Shown here: positions 1-9,638 of the stretch, in pieces
How the letters are laid out: the number at the start of each line of letters is the position of its first letter
How positions within the stretch are numbered: position 1 is the stretch's first letter
The notes under the pieces: generated by a model
What the model was told of the DNA's origin: nothing
The model's database searches: none
Seen by the model: only the letters and a program-made list of their open reading frames with translations
Source: Scilla litardierei
Lineage: Eukaryota > Streptophyta > Magnoliopsida > Asparagales > Asparagaceae
DNA length: 64,000 bases
Direction of reading: 5' to 3'
NCBI GenBank assembly: GCA_030789695.1
Contig: CM061135.1
Coordinates: 107,145,262-107,209,261 of the forward strand
Position numbers and translations under genes: made by a program

Positions 1-1860
1 GGTGTTTTTTCGTAAGTGATATACACTGGTCGACTAGTAAGATAATAGTCGACTAGTTTTAACAGAGACTTTCATTTCTTACTTATAGTACTAGACTAGT
101 TGACCATAATTCACCAAGCATTCGACTAGTGATTAGGGTTGAATATTGTATATACAACCCCCTAACTCGTTGGTTTTATGCATAGATATCATGCATATTG
201 AGTTCCATTACATGTGTTTTTATGATTTCATATTATTTTGGGTCTAACTATTGATTTATACATGAAATATGGCTCCCATGACTTAATCATACTTTATATA
301 TTTTTCAGGAATTTTTGGAGAATTTTCGAGTGTCAAATCGACACCCCAATGGCCCAAAGAACAAAGCACTACACGGTCGTGTGATACCTCTCACACGACT
401 ATTTGGGATGCACCAAGAAGTCGAAGCCCAATCAGTATGGACAGCCATACACAGTCCTGTTACACGACCATGTGGCTGAGGCAGCTCAATTTCAAAGCTC
501 CAACATGGTCGTGTCAACATAATGACATGACCATGCAGGAGTGTGCAGAAAATGAAACAATAGCTAAAGTTTGGAGCCATGTAGCCACACACTTGTGTCA
601 TACCGACATGATCGTGTCAATTTAATGAGAAGACTCACAACACGGTCGTGTCCACTGAGTTGCTGTTGCTACCAGACCGTGAATTGGGTGATTTTACTCC
701 AGGTTTTTCAACCCGTTTGGACCCGATTACCCTTGGAATGATCTCATCCATTGATGTGTGGATGGGGGGCGAGGATGGAAAAATTTTTAGTGCTAAACAC
801 CCTCGACCACCTTCTACTTGGGGATCATCTTCTACAATCGCATATTCTTCTTCTTCCCCTCTTTTTTTAGATTAGGGTTTTATTTTTAGGGGAAGTTGCA
901 ACTAGAGCAAGGGATTTAGGGAAAAGTTTGAGCTTCAATTGGGTAATAGAATCACAATTCCTCTCTTGAGTTTGTCTATTTGATTCTCTATTTTGTATTG
1001 AACTCATAACTTAATCAATGAAGCTTTGTGTTTGTAAACCTATGAGTAGCAAATCTCAGGTGTGTGTGTGATGTGATGAATTTAGGGATTAGTCTCTCTA
1101 TGCTTCCATTCAATTATGAACGTATTTAATGCTTAAATTATTTAGTTTTGGTTTATCTCTACTCTTATTATAATGCATTACCCGCCGAGGGGTTCGATGA
1201 GGATGAAATGCTGCGAGATATCTCCTAAGTGTTATAGCATTACCCGTGAGGGGTCCCAACTGGGATGATGTGCCACGAGGCATTATCTATGTGTGCCTAC
1301 ATAACCCATCGAGGGATCCAAGAATGGCATGTCGTGAGGCATTGCCTAAGTGCATAAGACCCGTCGAGGGGCCCTAGACGTAATTAGGGTGGTATGCCAC
1401 GAGGCACTACCTAGCAATTAGAATATAGAACACATAACCCAATGATTACAAATGACATTAACAGCATCGTGCTTGAGTACTAAATCATCCAATCCATATA
1501 CCTTGGCATGGATGCGAGAATGAGGACTCGATTATGCTAGCCTACAAGGTTCATCATCGAGAATGGAATGCATAGTAAGGCATAACCCTAATGAAGTCAC
1601 ATCACACACAAACACACCTTTATCCTTTTGTCTCATACACACTTCCCCAACATTAATTTATTTTAATTTCATTGCATAAACTCTCAAATAATCATTTCAC
1701 CTTCGAAAAGTGGTTTGACTCTAAATGAATTATTTCATGGTTTGATTTGTGAATTATGATTTTGCATACAAGGTCCCTATGGATCGACCCCGAGCTCATC
1801 AGGATATATTGCATTGACTACTCCTATACTTGGGAGTAGTGCATTATTTTACACGCGTCA
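1..1860 (+). repeat. Element J: LTR of an Athila-like Ty3 retrotransposon, left end outside window
   Basis: This stretch has no coding region. It ends in CA at 1860, seven bases before a tRNA-Asp-type primer site, so it is read as the right part of a 5' LTR. Three internal patterns are visible: copies of TCGACTAGT between 25 and 135, copies of a near-palindrome of the ACACGGTCGTGT type between about 370 and 660, and four diverged repeats of about 60 bp (each containing 'gaggggt' or 'gaggga' and 'cgaggcatt' or a variant) between about 1175 and 1412. The U5 end has the 'gatcgaccccgagctcatcagg...' style wording common before Athila primer sites. The left boundary is unknown, and the first 300 bases could belong to another element. 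Confidence 0.55.
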
Positions 1861-1866
1861 CGCTTT

Positions 1867-1884
1867 TGTCACCGTTACCGGGGC
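1867..1884 (+). other. Primer binding site of element J (tRNA-Asp type, decayed)
   Basis: The 18 bases match the complement of the plant tRNA-Asp 3' end (TGGCGCCGTTGCCGGGGA) at 14 of 18 positions. Athila/Calypso-type elements use this tRNA. It lies directly behind the presumed LTR end and ahead of a gag remnant. Confidence 0.6.
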
Positions 1885-1964
1885 CAACGGTTTGTCAATT
1901 TCTCAATTTTAAATTAGCATGGAAATTTGGTGAGATCCTTCCACTTTTTGTGTAAATATCCTTT

Positions 1965-2674
1965 GTGCATCCATTTTCATTACTTGCAAAATTTTGTTTA
2001 GATTTGTATAGTTATATTCATTTAACGAAAAAATTTGATGAGTTAAACAATTTTGAGATGGCGAACAATGCAAATTCTAGTGGCACCAATGACACTCATG
2101 ATAATGAACATCACTCTCTCACCCTGCGATATAAATCTTTAAGGGAAGTGCTTAGGCACACTAGACATTCTTCAGGCTCATTCATTATATTACCTGCTGA
2201 TACGCATTCCTTTAATCCTAAATCGGGCATGGTTCAACTTCTTTGTACCTTTCATTGTTTGGAGAGGGAGAATCCGTGTTCACATATAAAGGAATCTGAG
2301 GATGTATGCCTTACTTGCATAAATGGAAAAACAAGTTTTGAAACTGTATATGTTAAGTTATTTCAATTTCCGTTAAAAGATAAGGTAACTACTTGGTTGA
2401 ATGCTCTACCTCCATGCTCTATTATTTCTTGGGTTAATTTGCAAACTGGGTTTCTAAAGAAACTTTTTCTTTGCACAGGACCTATGAGCTGAAGAAACAA
2501 ATGGTGAACTTCTCACAAAAGCATTATGAAACATTCGATGCAACATGGGAGAGGTTCAAGGATCTTTTGCTGGCATGCCCCCACTATGAGTTCGATGAGT
2601 ACCGTCTCATCAGTTTCTTCTACGAAGGATTTCATCCCTCATCGAAGAATTTCATAGAGCTGATGTATTGTTAG
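1965..2674 (+). pseudogene. Athila-like gag remnant of element J
   Basis: Two overlapping reading frames (1965-2492 and 2471-2674) together resemble the N-terminal part of an Athila gag. The clearest homology is in the second frame, with the pattern 'ELKKQMVNFSQ', 'WERFKDLLLACPHYEF' and 'SFFYEGF', typical of the retrotransposon gag domain that forms the particle. The first frame has a likely start at 2058 (MANNANSSGT) and a serine/threonine-rich beginning. A frameshift near 2470-2490 separates the two parts. The frame stops at 2674, where a new LTR-like sequence begins. No zinc knuckle, protease or pol follows, so this is a truncated, dead gene. Confidence 0.6.
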
Positions 2675-3683
2675 GCGTATTTTATACCCCTTTTTTTGCC
2701 ACTTTCACCCCCCATGTTTTCCACGATTATTTCTTATCATTTTCGCCATTTTGCCCGTTTTTACCATCTTTTGTCTATTTTACGCTTTTGGTGTAAGTTT
2801 TGTGTATTTCAGGAGAATAGTGCATAAAACGATGAAAAAGGGTGAAGGGAGAAGCAAAGAAGAGAAAATGCTGAAGATTGGAGGTAATACGAAGAAGAGG
2901 ATGGCCAAAATGTAAGCAATACGGCTGTGCATGCACATGCATGGCTGTGTCATCTTATGAGCCCAAAGAGGGAGTGTCAGCATCAGCGACATGACCGTGA
3001 GAATACATCACACGTCGATGCTAAATTCAACTGCAGAAGATAGAGGGCTATACTTGAGCATGGATGGACAACACGGCCGTGTAGCAAAATGGCACGGGTG
3101 TGCCGCCTTTACAACTTGTCCATGACGACCTCGAAAGCAAAAGAGCCGTAATGCTTCAAAGAAGGAGTTTCTGCTCCTAATCCCCATGTATTTATCCCCG
3201 AACTATTTTTAGATGGTAGAGCATGTTGTGATGATTCCAAGGCATATTTATTTGTAATTTTCTGAGTTCGGGATGATTTATTGTAATTTCTGAAAGTCAG
3301 GGCTGTAATGATGGAATTTTTGCACGGCCGTGCTGCTTTTCTGCACCGTTATGCTGCTTTTTTACACGGCCGTGTCACTGCAAATTTCAATTTTCAGAAG
3401 CTAAATTTCAATTCGAAGCGGCCGTATCGCTTCAAATTCCAGCTTTTCAGACCCGATTTGCTTAAGGGTTTTTGGGGTTATAAGAGGCTTTTTGGGAGCC
3501 GTTTGAGGGTGCCTTTTCTTGGTTTTTCTTCCCCCATTGGGGGCTGTTCTTCAATGATTGTAAGACCTTTAATCTCTCTATTATTACAGTGAATCTTTGC
3601 TTTGTCTCTTTGTATTACTCTTGATTTCCCCTTTTTATGCCATTTGTGATGTTTATTTCCTTGCCCTATTTGTTATGTATTAT
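2666..3683 (+). repeat. LTR-like fragment X with CACGGCCGTG palindromes
   Basis: This non-coding stretch starts with TGTTAGGCG right where the element J gag breaks off. It contains exact palindromes ACACGGCCGTGT at 3071-3082 and 3364-3375 and GCACGGCCGTGC near 3325. A TATA-like 'ttataaga' lies about 100 bp behind the last one. The motif is close to the ACACGGTCGTGT copies of the LTR at 1-1860, so the two may be subfamilies. It probably belongs with the U5-like end at 6020-6590, split by insertion of the LTR at 3684-6019, but I could not find a convincing target duplication. Confidence 0.4.
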
Positions 3684-6019
3684 GATGCTATATTTTCCAT
3701 GTTTTTAACGCATGTTTTCATAGCATTTTTGCCCTCCAAAGTTCACTTTAATCGAATTTATCGCGCTTTTCACGATATATTTGATTTTCGTATAAAATTA
3801 TGGATTTTCAGGAACTTTGGAGCAATTTGGAGCAATTATAGGACATGGACACATCCGAGCTATCCGGGGCATCTATGGTGAGGTTCAATAGGTATTTAAC
3901 GAGGTGTAGAAGAAGATTGGACGAGGAGAAGAGAAGAGAAGAAGAGAAAGAGAGAAAGGGGCTCAAAGAAGATTATATGTTGTTTTTCCTAGACCACTCG
4001 GTCAAGTGCATTAGCACTCGACCGAGCTGACATTCAAACCAAAAGAAGAACCCCTCCAGCTAATGTGCATGCACCACTCGACCGAGTAAGAAAGTCACTT
4101 GGTCAAATCAACTTGGCTGACTACAACTCAATTCCCATTCCTAATCAAAGTAGGAGAGCACATAGGCGAATCGACCGAGCACTGCAGCCACTCGATCGAG
4201 CTGAAGCCCAAACAGAACAAAGATTTCAAAGGCCTCTCCAACTTACTATAGCTCGACCAAGTAGATTAGCGACTCAACCAAGTACTTCAACTACTCGATC
4301 GAGCGGACGAGGAGAAGAGAAGAGAAGAAGAGAAAGAGAGAAAGGAGCTCAAAGAAGATTATATGTTGTTTTTCCTAGACCACTCGGTCGAGTGCATCAG
4401 CACTCGACCGAGCTGACATTCAAACCAAACGAAGAACCCCTCCAGCTGATGTGCACGCACCACTCGACCGAGTAAGAAATTCATTCGGTCAAATCAACTC
4501 GGCTGACTACGACTCAATTCCCATTCCTAATTGAAGTAGGAGATCACATAGGCGAATCGACCGAGCACTGCAACCGCTTGGTCAAGTTGAAGCCCAAACA
4601 AAATGAAGATTTCAAAGGCCTCTCCAACTTAATGTAGCTCGACCAAGTAGATTAGCGACTCGACCAAGTACTTCAACTACTCAGTCGAGCAGAATCAATA
4701 GCAGAGCAGCACTTTGAGCCAAGAAGCATCTCCCAGTGACTCGACCGAGCACGACGATCACTCGACTGAGCTGCTAGTATCTAAAGCTGAACCACGAAAG
4801 GAGAAGCGGCTGACCGTGTCATCGCTCGACCGAGCGGTGCCACTACTCAACTGAGTAGGGCACCACAGCCCAACTAATTGGGGGCCCAAGAAGCCCTTTC
4901 TCCAGATTTTTGTGGGGTCCAACCCCATTGTATTTAAGCACTCTTTTTACCCTAGTTTTAGAGGAGGCTATTAAGATATTTTATTTTAGAAGTTCTTAGT
5001 TTTTCTTAGAGAGTTCTTTAGCTGTTGTAATTGTTTTAAAGATAAATTTGAAATTTTTATTATTGCAATTTGCTTGGAATCTCTTGATCTTAATTCTCTG
5101 CGATTGTTTGTTCGCCTTTAGCGCTTTGGTAATGATCTCTTATCTCTCTATGCCTATTTTGATGTCTTTCATTGCGATCATGATTTCTTTTGCTATTCTA
5201 AATGCTTTTATCGACATCGCTATGAATTATAAGTAGTCGTTTCTATGGCTAATAGATTAGCCCTAGGATCTTAGGATTTAGATGCAAAGTTAGGATTTTT
5301 ACATTATTTTGGTATAAAAGGGATGTGTTTTGGTTGATCCAGCCAAGTTTGTGGAAGATCTCATATAGGGTTTGTGATCCACGATAGTGGCACACACCTT
5401 GGACGGGTATCCTATGAACTTAATTAGGCACGTTAGTGAATTCAATTAGAGTTCGTGATCCATGGTAGTGGCACGCACTTTGATGGTTTCCATCGACGTC
5501 CTATATTACTAATTGATGACCTACGGTAGTAGCATCAATGAGAGCTTTCAAATCACAGATCGAAGCTCTAACCCACGGTGGTGGTGTTAGTAGAGATTGA
5601 GAATAATTGTCGTTCGTAATGCACATATCGCGTGTAAGCCCATCCACGGTGGTGGGGCTAAGCACGGGATACGTTAGATGAGTGGCACAACGATGGTTGG
5701 CCATGAGTTCTATATTTTAGATGCGACAATCTTGCCCTAATAAAGCTAATTCAACGTAGAAATTGTTACCTAGCATTGACATCCGACGATCCTAGTGGTG
5801 ACTCATATTACCCTAGTTTTTATTCTATTGTTAATTGAGATAGTAACCATTTGTGACAATCTTTCTGAGTATGCCAAACTAGCTTTACTCTGAGACTTTG
5901 AATAGATCCAAGACAATATAAGCATCAGCTTCCCTATGGGTTCGACATTTTTCTGTACTACAAAGCATTGACATCGTGTACTTGCGGTAAGTTTTCCAAG
6001 TTAAATCCAGAGCGCATCA
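3684..6019 (+). repeat. LTR H, Athila-like, with CTCGACCGAG palindromes
   Basis: The start (TGATGCTATATTTTCC) and the 'caggaactttggagcaatttggagcaat' block resemble the LTR at 15411. The U3 part carries many copies of CTCGACCGAG, including exact ACTCGACCGAGT at 4076-4087 and 4462-4473. A TATA-like TATTTAAG sits at 4931. The part from about 5330 to 5700 repeats a 'gatccacgatagtggcac' theme. The U5-like end is marked by 'ccctatgggttcgacat...gtgtacttgcgg' near 5935-5990. No primer site follows at once, so this may be a solo or truncated LTR nested in X. Both borders are uncertain by tens of bases. Confidence 0.45.
3920..4691 (+). repeat. Direct tandem duplication of 386 bp inside LTR H
   Basis: The unit 3920-4305 (starting GACGAGGAGAAGAG) is repeated at 4306-4691 with scattered substitutions. 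Each unit holds a purine-rich stretch, the sentence-like 'ttatatgttgtttttcctagac' and several CTCGACCGAG palindromes. The duplication doubles the palindrome cluster of this LTR. Confidence 0.85.
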
Positions 6020-6590
6020 CTTAGGGAGTAGATTTTTTGTGCCTAGTGCGTAACTAAATCCTAGTGTAGATGATTCATGTGGGTTGATCTCCCCAAAGAT
6101 CGTTCTTCTAGACTATTGCAAGAGCTTTGCTTGGATCTGATTTTATATCAATCCACCCCTAACAGGGGATTGACTATCTAATGCTAGGCGTCGACGAACG
6201 ATCAGGCACACTCATTAGAGCGACTAGTATATGTATTTCTGACTAACCATCGGGTGCCCTATAGAGGTCTAAGCACTACCCTCGGTCTATCCTCTACGGT
6301 CAGACGTCGAGAGAGAGAGAACGTGTATCGAGGTTGAACCCACGTAGACAGCTATATTCTATTAGGACGGGAAGTTAGATCATCCCGAATGTTTAATCTA
6401 TGCTAGCGGTGAGGCTTAGCCCTAGGCACCCTTCTTTCTTTTAGTATTTTTGGTGTAATTACCTCACATTTTCCACCATTCGCAAAGCTAATTAAGTATA
6501 CAATTAGTCGGTACTCATAACAATGCCTCCATATGTTTGACCCGTGAGCTACACACGACCCATATGCTTGCGGTAAATTAGAGCCTAACA
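6020..6590 (+). repeat. U5-like end of an Athila-like LTR
   Basis: There is no coding region. The stretch ends in CA at 6590, 'gagcctaaca', followed after six bases by a very good tRNA-Asp primer site. It contains 'tgcttgcggtaaatt', typical of the last part of such LTRs. It is probably the right half of the LTR whose left half is at 2666-3683. Confidence 0.45.
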
Positions 6591-6596
6591 AGCTTT

Positions 6597-6614
6597 TGGC
6601 GCCGTTGTCGGGGA
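6597..6614 (+). other. Primer binding site, tRNA-Asp type
   Basis: The site matches TGGCGCCGTTGCCGGGGA at 17 of 18 positions, the best tRNA-Asp site in the window. It defines the start of the internal region of an Athila-like element. Confidence 0.8.
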
Positions 6615-6796
6615 CGCAATCGGCTTGATATCGAATTGATTGTGTATTTGTTAGACTACACATATAAAAACATAAACAAATAAATTTATAAATAAATTCC
6701 CCCACCCCCACCAATTTCTGCAATTCTTTGTTGTCTTACTGACAATCTCCCTTTAGTTCTTCTATCTTCATTCAGCTAGGCGTACCAGGAGCTGCG

Positions 6797-7722
6797 ATGT
6801 GGATGCCAGACGAAACATATTCTGACAATCTTAATGTCTCGGTATATTGTGATACTCATATGGGAATAGGTGACTATTTTTTGCATGTTATAGAGAGTTG
6901 CGGAGTTTGTGGTCTTCAGGGACATGCCACGGATATTTGTGCATCTCTTTCCTACCCAGACGGCCCAAACTCATACACATACGACCATCACCTAGACCAC
7001 TCCCATCATTATCCTCCACCAAATATGCATGCACCTCCACCAGAAAAATCATACCTTGAAACCATGGAGGAAAACCTCATGCTAGATGACCATTTGCTGA
7101 AATTGAAGGCGTGATTTTGGGAGGAGCAATAGAATACGATTCGATTGCAGAATGCAACTCATCTCCTCCCGAATCAGCTCCAGCAGCTCAAGAGATCTCG
7201 ACATGTTCAGAATCAACCTGAGAATCCAGCTACGAGCTCCTACCATCATAACTTAGGAGAATCTTCATCTGCAACGGGGAATGTTCATTGGCCTGACGTG
7301 TCACTGGCCGCCTGCACTACGAGAGGTAATTTAATTGAGTAAAATTTGATATTTTCAGATGTAGCTGCCCCTTCTCCTACAGGTGACACCGTTGACATAC
7401 GTCACGCCGGTGACATCGTCCAAGATTACATCGTAGATGATGATGAGGTAGATGATGAGGTGTTTGCTAGTCTTGGGCAACATCTGATCAGCTACTATTT
7501 AGATCTTTTTGACAATTTCGTGGACCTTTTTTACGGTTTCGGGGACCAAGACAAACCCCCTGAAATAAAAGAGCCCATGCCACCCTCTCTTTCTGGTCAG
7601 GTCCCCCATTTCGAACCATGCAGGAGCATCAAGAGGGCTACGACACACATATCTAGTTGTGAGGAGCACATGAACAGGGGTATGAACGTGAAAATTGACT
7701 TCATCGAGCCCGAATCATGTCC
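6797..7722 (+). pseudogene. Athila-like gag remnant with CCHC knuckle
   Basis: Three frames (6797-7114, 7145-7342, 7346-7722) follow each other with stop codons between them. The first contains a zinc knuckle CGVCGLQGHATDIC (CX2CX4HX4C) at about residues 35-48, the nucleic-acid-binding part of gag. The usual large gag domain that should precede it is absent, although the primer site is only 180 bp upstream. The last frame is acidic (about residues 20-55) and runs into the LTR of the copia element at 7723, where this gene is cut off. The element was therefore already shortened, or is a reduced type. It is non-functional. Confidence 0.5.
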
Positions 7723-8102
7723 GCATAAAGGCACTCGATAAGTGAATGAAGAAGAGGATAAGTAAAAGGGCTAATATAGGCTAATAAGCTTATAAGTGGT
7801 TATTTCCTACAATAACTACCCCTAAAGCCTATAAATATGACCCAAGGGTATGCCTTTTACAGAAATCTAACCATGCCATAAGTTTGCATAAGGCAACTTG
7901 TGTTCTTCTTCTCCCTTCCATTAAAATCCTCTTCTAAATAGAGATTTAGGCGGTGAAACTCTGCTTCGATCCTCCGTGACGAAGTACTGACCGTTGTGGC
8001 GAATCCGAGGGCGAAGTTCCGAGATTACGGTGCCGCGTACGCAAGCGTAAGTCTCTACTTTATTATTCGATCCTAACGTCCTTGTTTTGACAGGATCCCA
8101 CA
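7723..8102 (+). repeat. Copia-1 left LTR, truncated
   Basis: It corresponds exactly to positions 14882-15261 of the right LTR with no indels. The first 150 bp of the LTR are replaced by the gag remnant of the older element, so a deletion or recombination joined the two. A TATA-like TATAAATA lies at 7830 and the LTR ends in CA. Confidence 0.9.
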
Positions 8103-8103
8103 T

Positions 8104-8116
8104 TGGTATCAGAGCC
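8104..8116 (+). other. Copia-1 primer binding site (tRNA-iMet)
   Basis: TGGTATCAGAGCC lies one base behind the LTR end. This is the standard complement of the initiator methionine tRNA used by plant copia elements. Confidence 0.93.
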
Positions 8117-9638
8117 ATACGGGTTCGCCCCGGTCTAACCGTCGCCCCGGTCTCACCGATGAACGAGGCGTTGTCTCTTTCACGAATGAGTCTCCTTCCA
8201 TTATGGATATGGTAGGAACGCATCGTGACGGAGAGAATCGTAGTAGTTGTTCTTTTCACGTTAGGGTCTTCTGCCATTACGGATATGGCAAGAACTCTCT
8301 GTGACCGGAAGAACATACCATTCATCTCACCAAACTCGCGCTCCTCATGGATGCTGAGTCTCCATTCAATTGAGAATGTGAACTCTCTTCATGTAGAGGG
8401 TGAAGTTTGCGGCCTTGAAAACACGTTCTCTTCATTTTTTTGGCATATGGCCATTGAAGCAAAACCGTTTTCTCAAGGAACGGGTGCTTCATCGGAGAAG
8501 ACGATGGTGGTTATTCTCAACGGAGAAGATGACAATTTTGGTGCATGATCGCAATGCATCCCCCCTCCCCATGCGGAGGGGGTTGGCTACGGCCAATAAC
8601 TTCCATGGCCACCCCTCCGGTGGGGGGTGTGCGGCCAACCCATGCAAGGGGGAGGCCGGCCATGTCCATATGGGCCAAGGTCGGCCATGTCCAAGGGGCC
8701 AAGGTCGGCCATGGCCAAGGTGCCATGGCCAGGCCGGCTCTGGCCGGCCTCGGCCAGGGCCAGGGGGCCCTGGCCGAGGCCAGGGCCAGGCCTGGCTGAG
8801 GCCAGACTAGGTCCAGGAGGCCATGGCCGGCCTCGGCCATGGCCAGGGGCCGGCCTGGCCAGCCCTGGCAGGGGCCATGGCCGGCGCCCTGGCCTCAGGC
8901 CAGGGCCTGGCTGGCCCTGGCAGAGGCCAGCGCCGGCACCCTGGCCGGCCCTGGCAGTGGCCAGGGCCAGGCCGAGGCCTTCGCAGGGTCACTGCCGGCC
9001 CTGGCCGAGGCCGGCGCCAGGCCACTGCCGGCTCCAGTCTCGGCCAGTGCCGAGCCCCGGTTGACCCTGTTTTTTTTGGGGGGGGGACTTGCATGAATGG
9101 GACATGCATGGCCAGCCCATACGGGGCCGACGGCAGTCGTCTGCGGCAAAATTCTCCTGTAGGGGGGGGGGGGGGGGGGCGCCTGGATCTATACGGGAGC
9201 CGGCGACGATGGCTTGTAGAAAAATCCCCTAAGGGGGGATCTGACCTTGGCACGGCTACGACTCAATCCCGGCAATGGCCAGGGATTGCCGTATATTTCA
9301 CTAGTATCGTAAGGGTACTAAGTTGAAATATCGCATTTGCTTTTGAAAAATACGTTTTCAAAAACGCTTTTCCGCTGCGAAGTACTATAAGAGTACTATC
9401 GTTTGATAAGTGAGGGGGAAATATTGAAAATTGTTCTAGATGGTGATTGGAATCGTAGAGACCTTTCCGATTCTAGAACAACATCTTCAATATTTTTCGA
9501 AAGTAACTTATCAAATATAATAATATCATTCCAAGTGGGATATTCCAAGTGGGAGTGATATCTATGTATAAGAATTTTATGCAATGATTTTTGATCGAAC
9601 CTTCGGTTTTGTGTCTTTTGCAGCATTTTAAAGTTAAA
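8117..9638 (+). other. Copia-1 untranslated leader with GGCC-rich array
   Basis: No coding function is seen. From 8170 to 8310 there are two imperfect copies of a unit around 'ttccattatggatatggtaggaacgc'. From about 8560 to 9060 the sequence is a dense low-complexity run of GGCC, GGCCAGG and GCCGGCC units, free of stops in several frames only because of its composition. An 18-G run sits at 9162-9179. The leader ends with a pyrimidine-rich 'gtgtcttttgcag' 15 bp before the gag start, which looks like a splice acceptor. The same layout exists in the sister copy at 48836-50792. Confidence 0.7.

Noticed and set aside
305..875. Short open frames in the LTR at 1-1860
   Set aside because: They cross palindrome repeats in an LTR and resemble no protein.
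2666..7722. A single full-length element from the LTR at 2666 to the gag at 7722
   Set aside because: No target duplication could be found and LTR H interrupts the stretch; I left the pieces separate.
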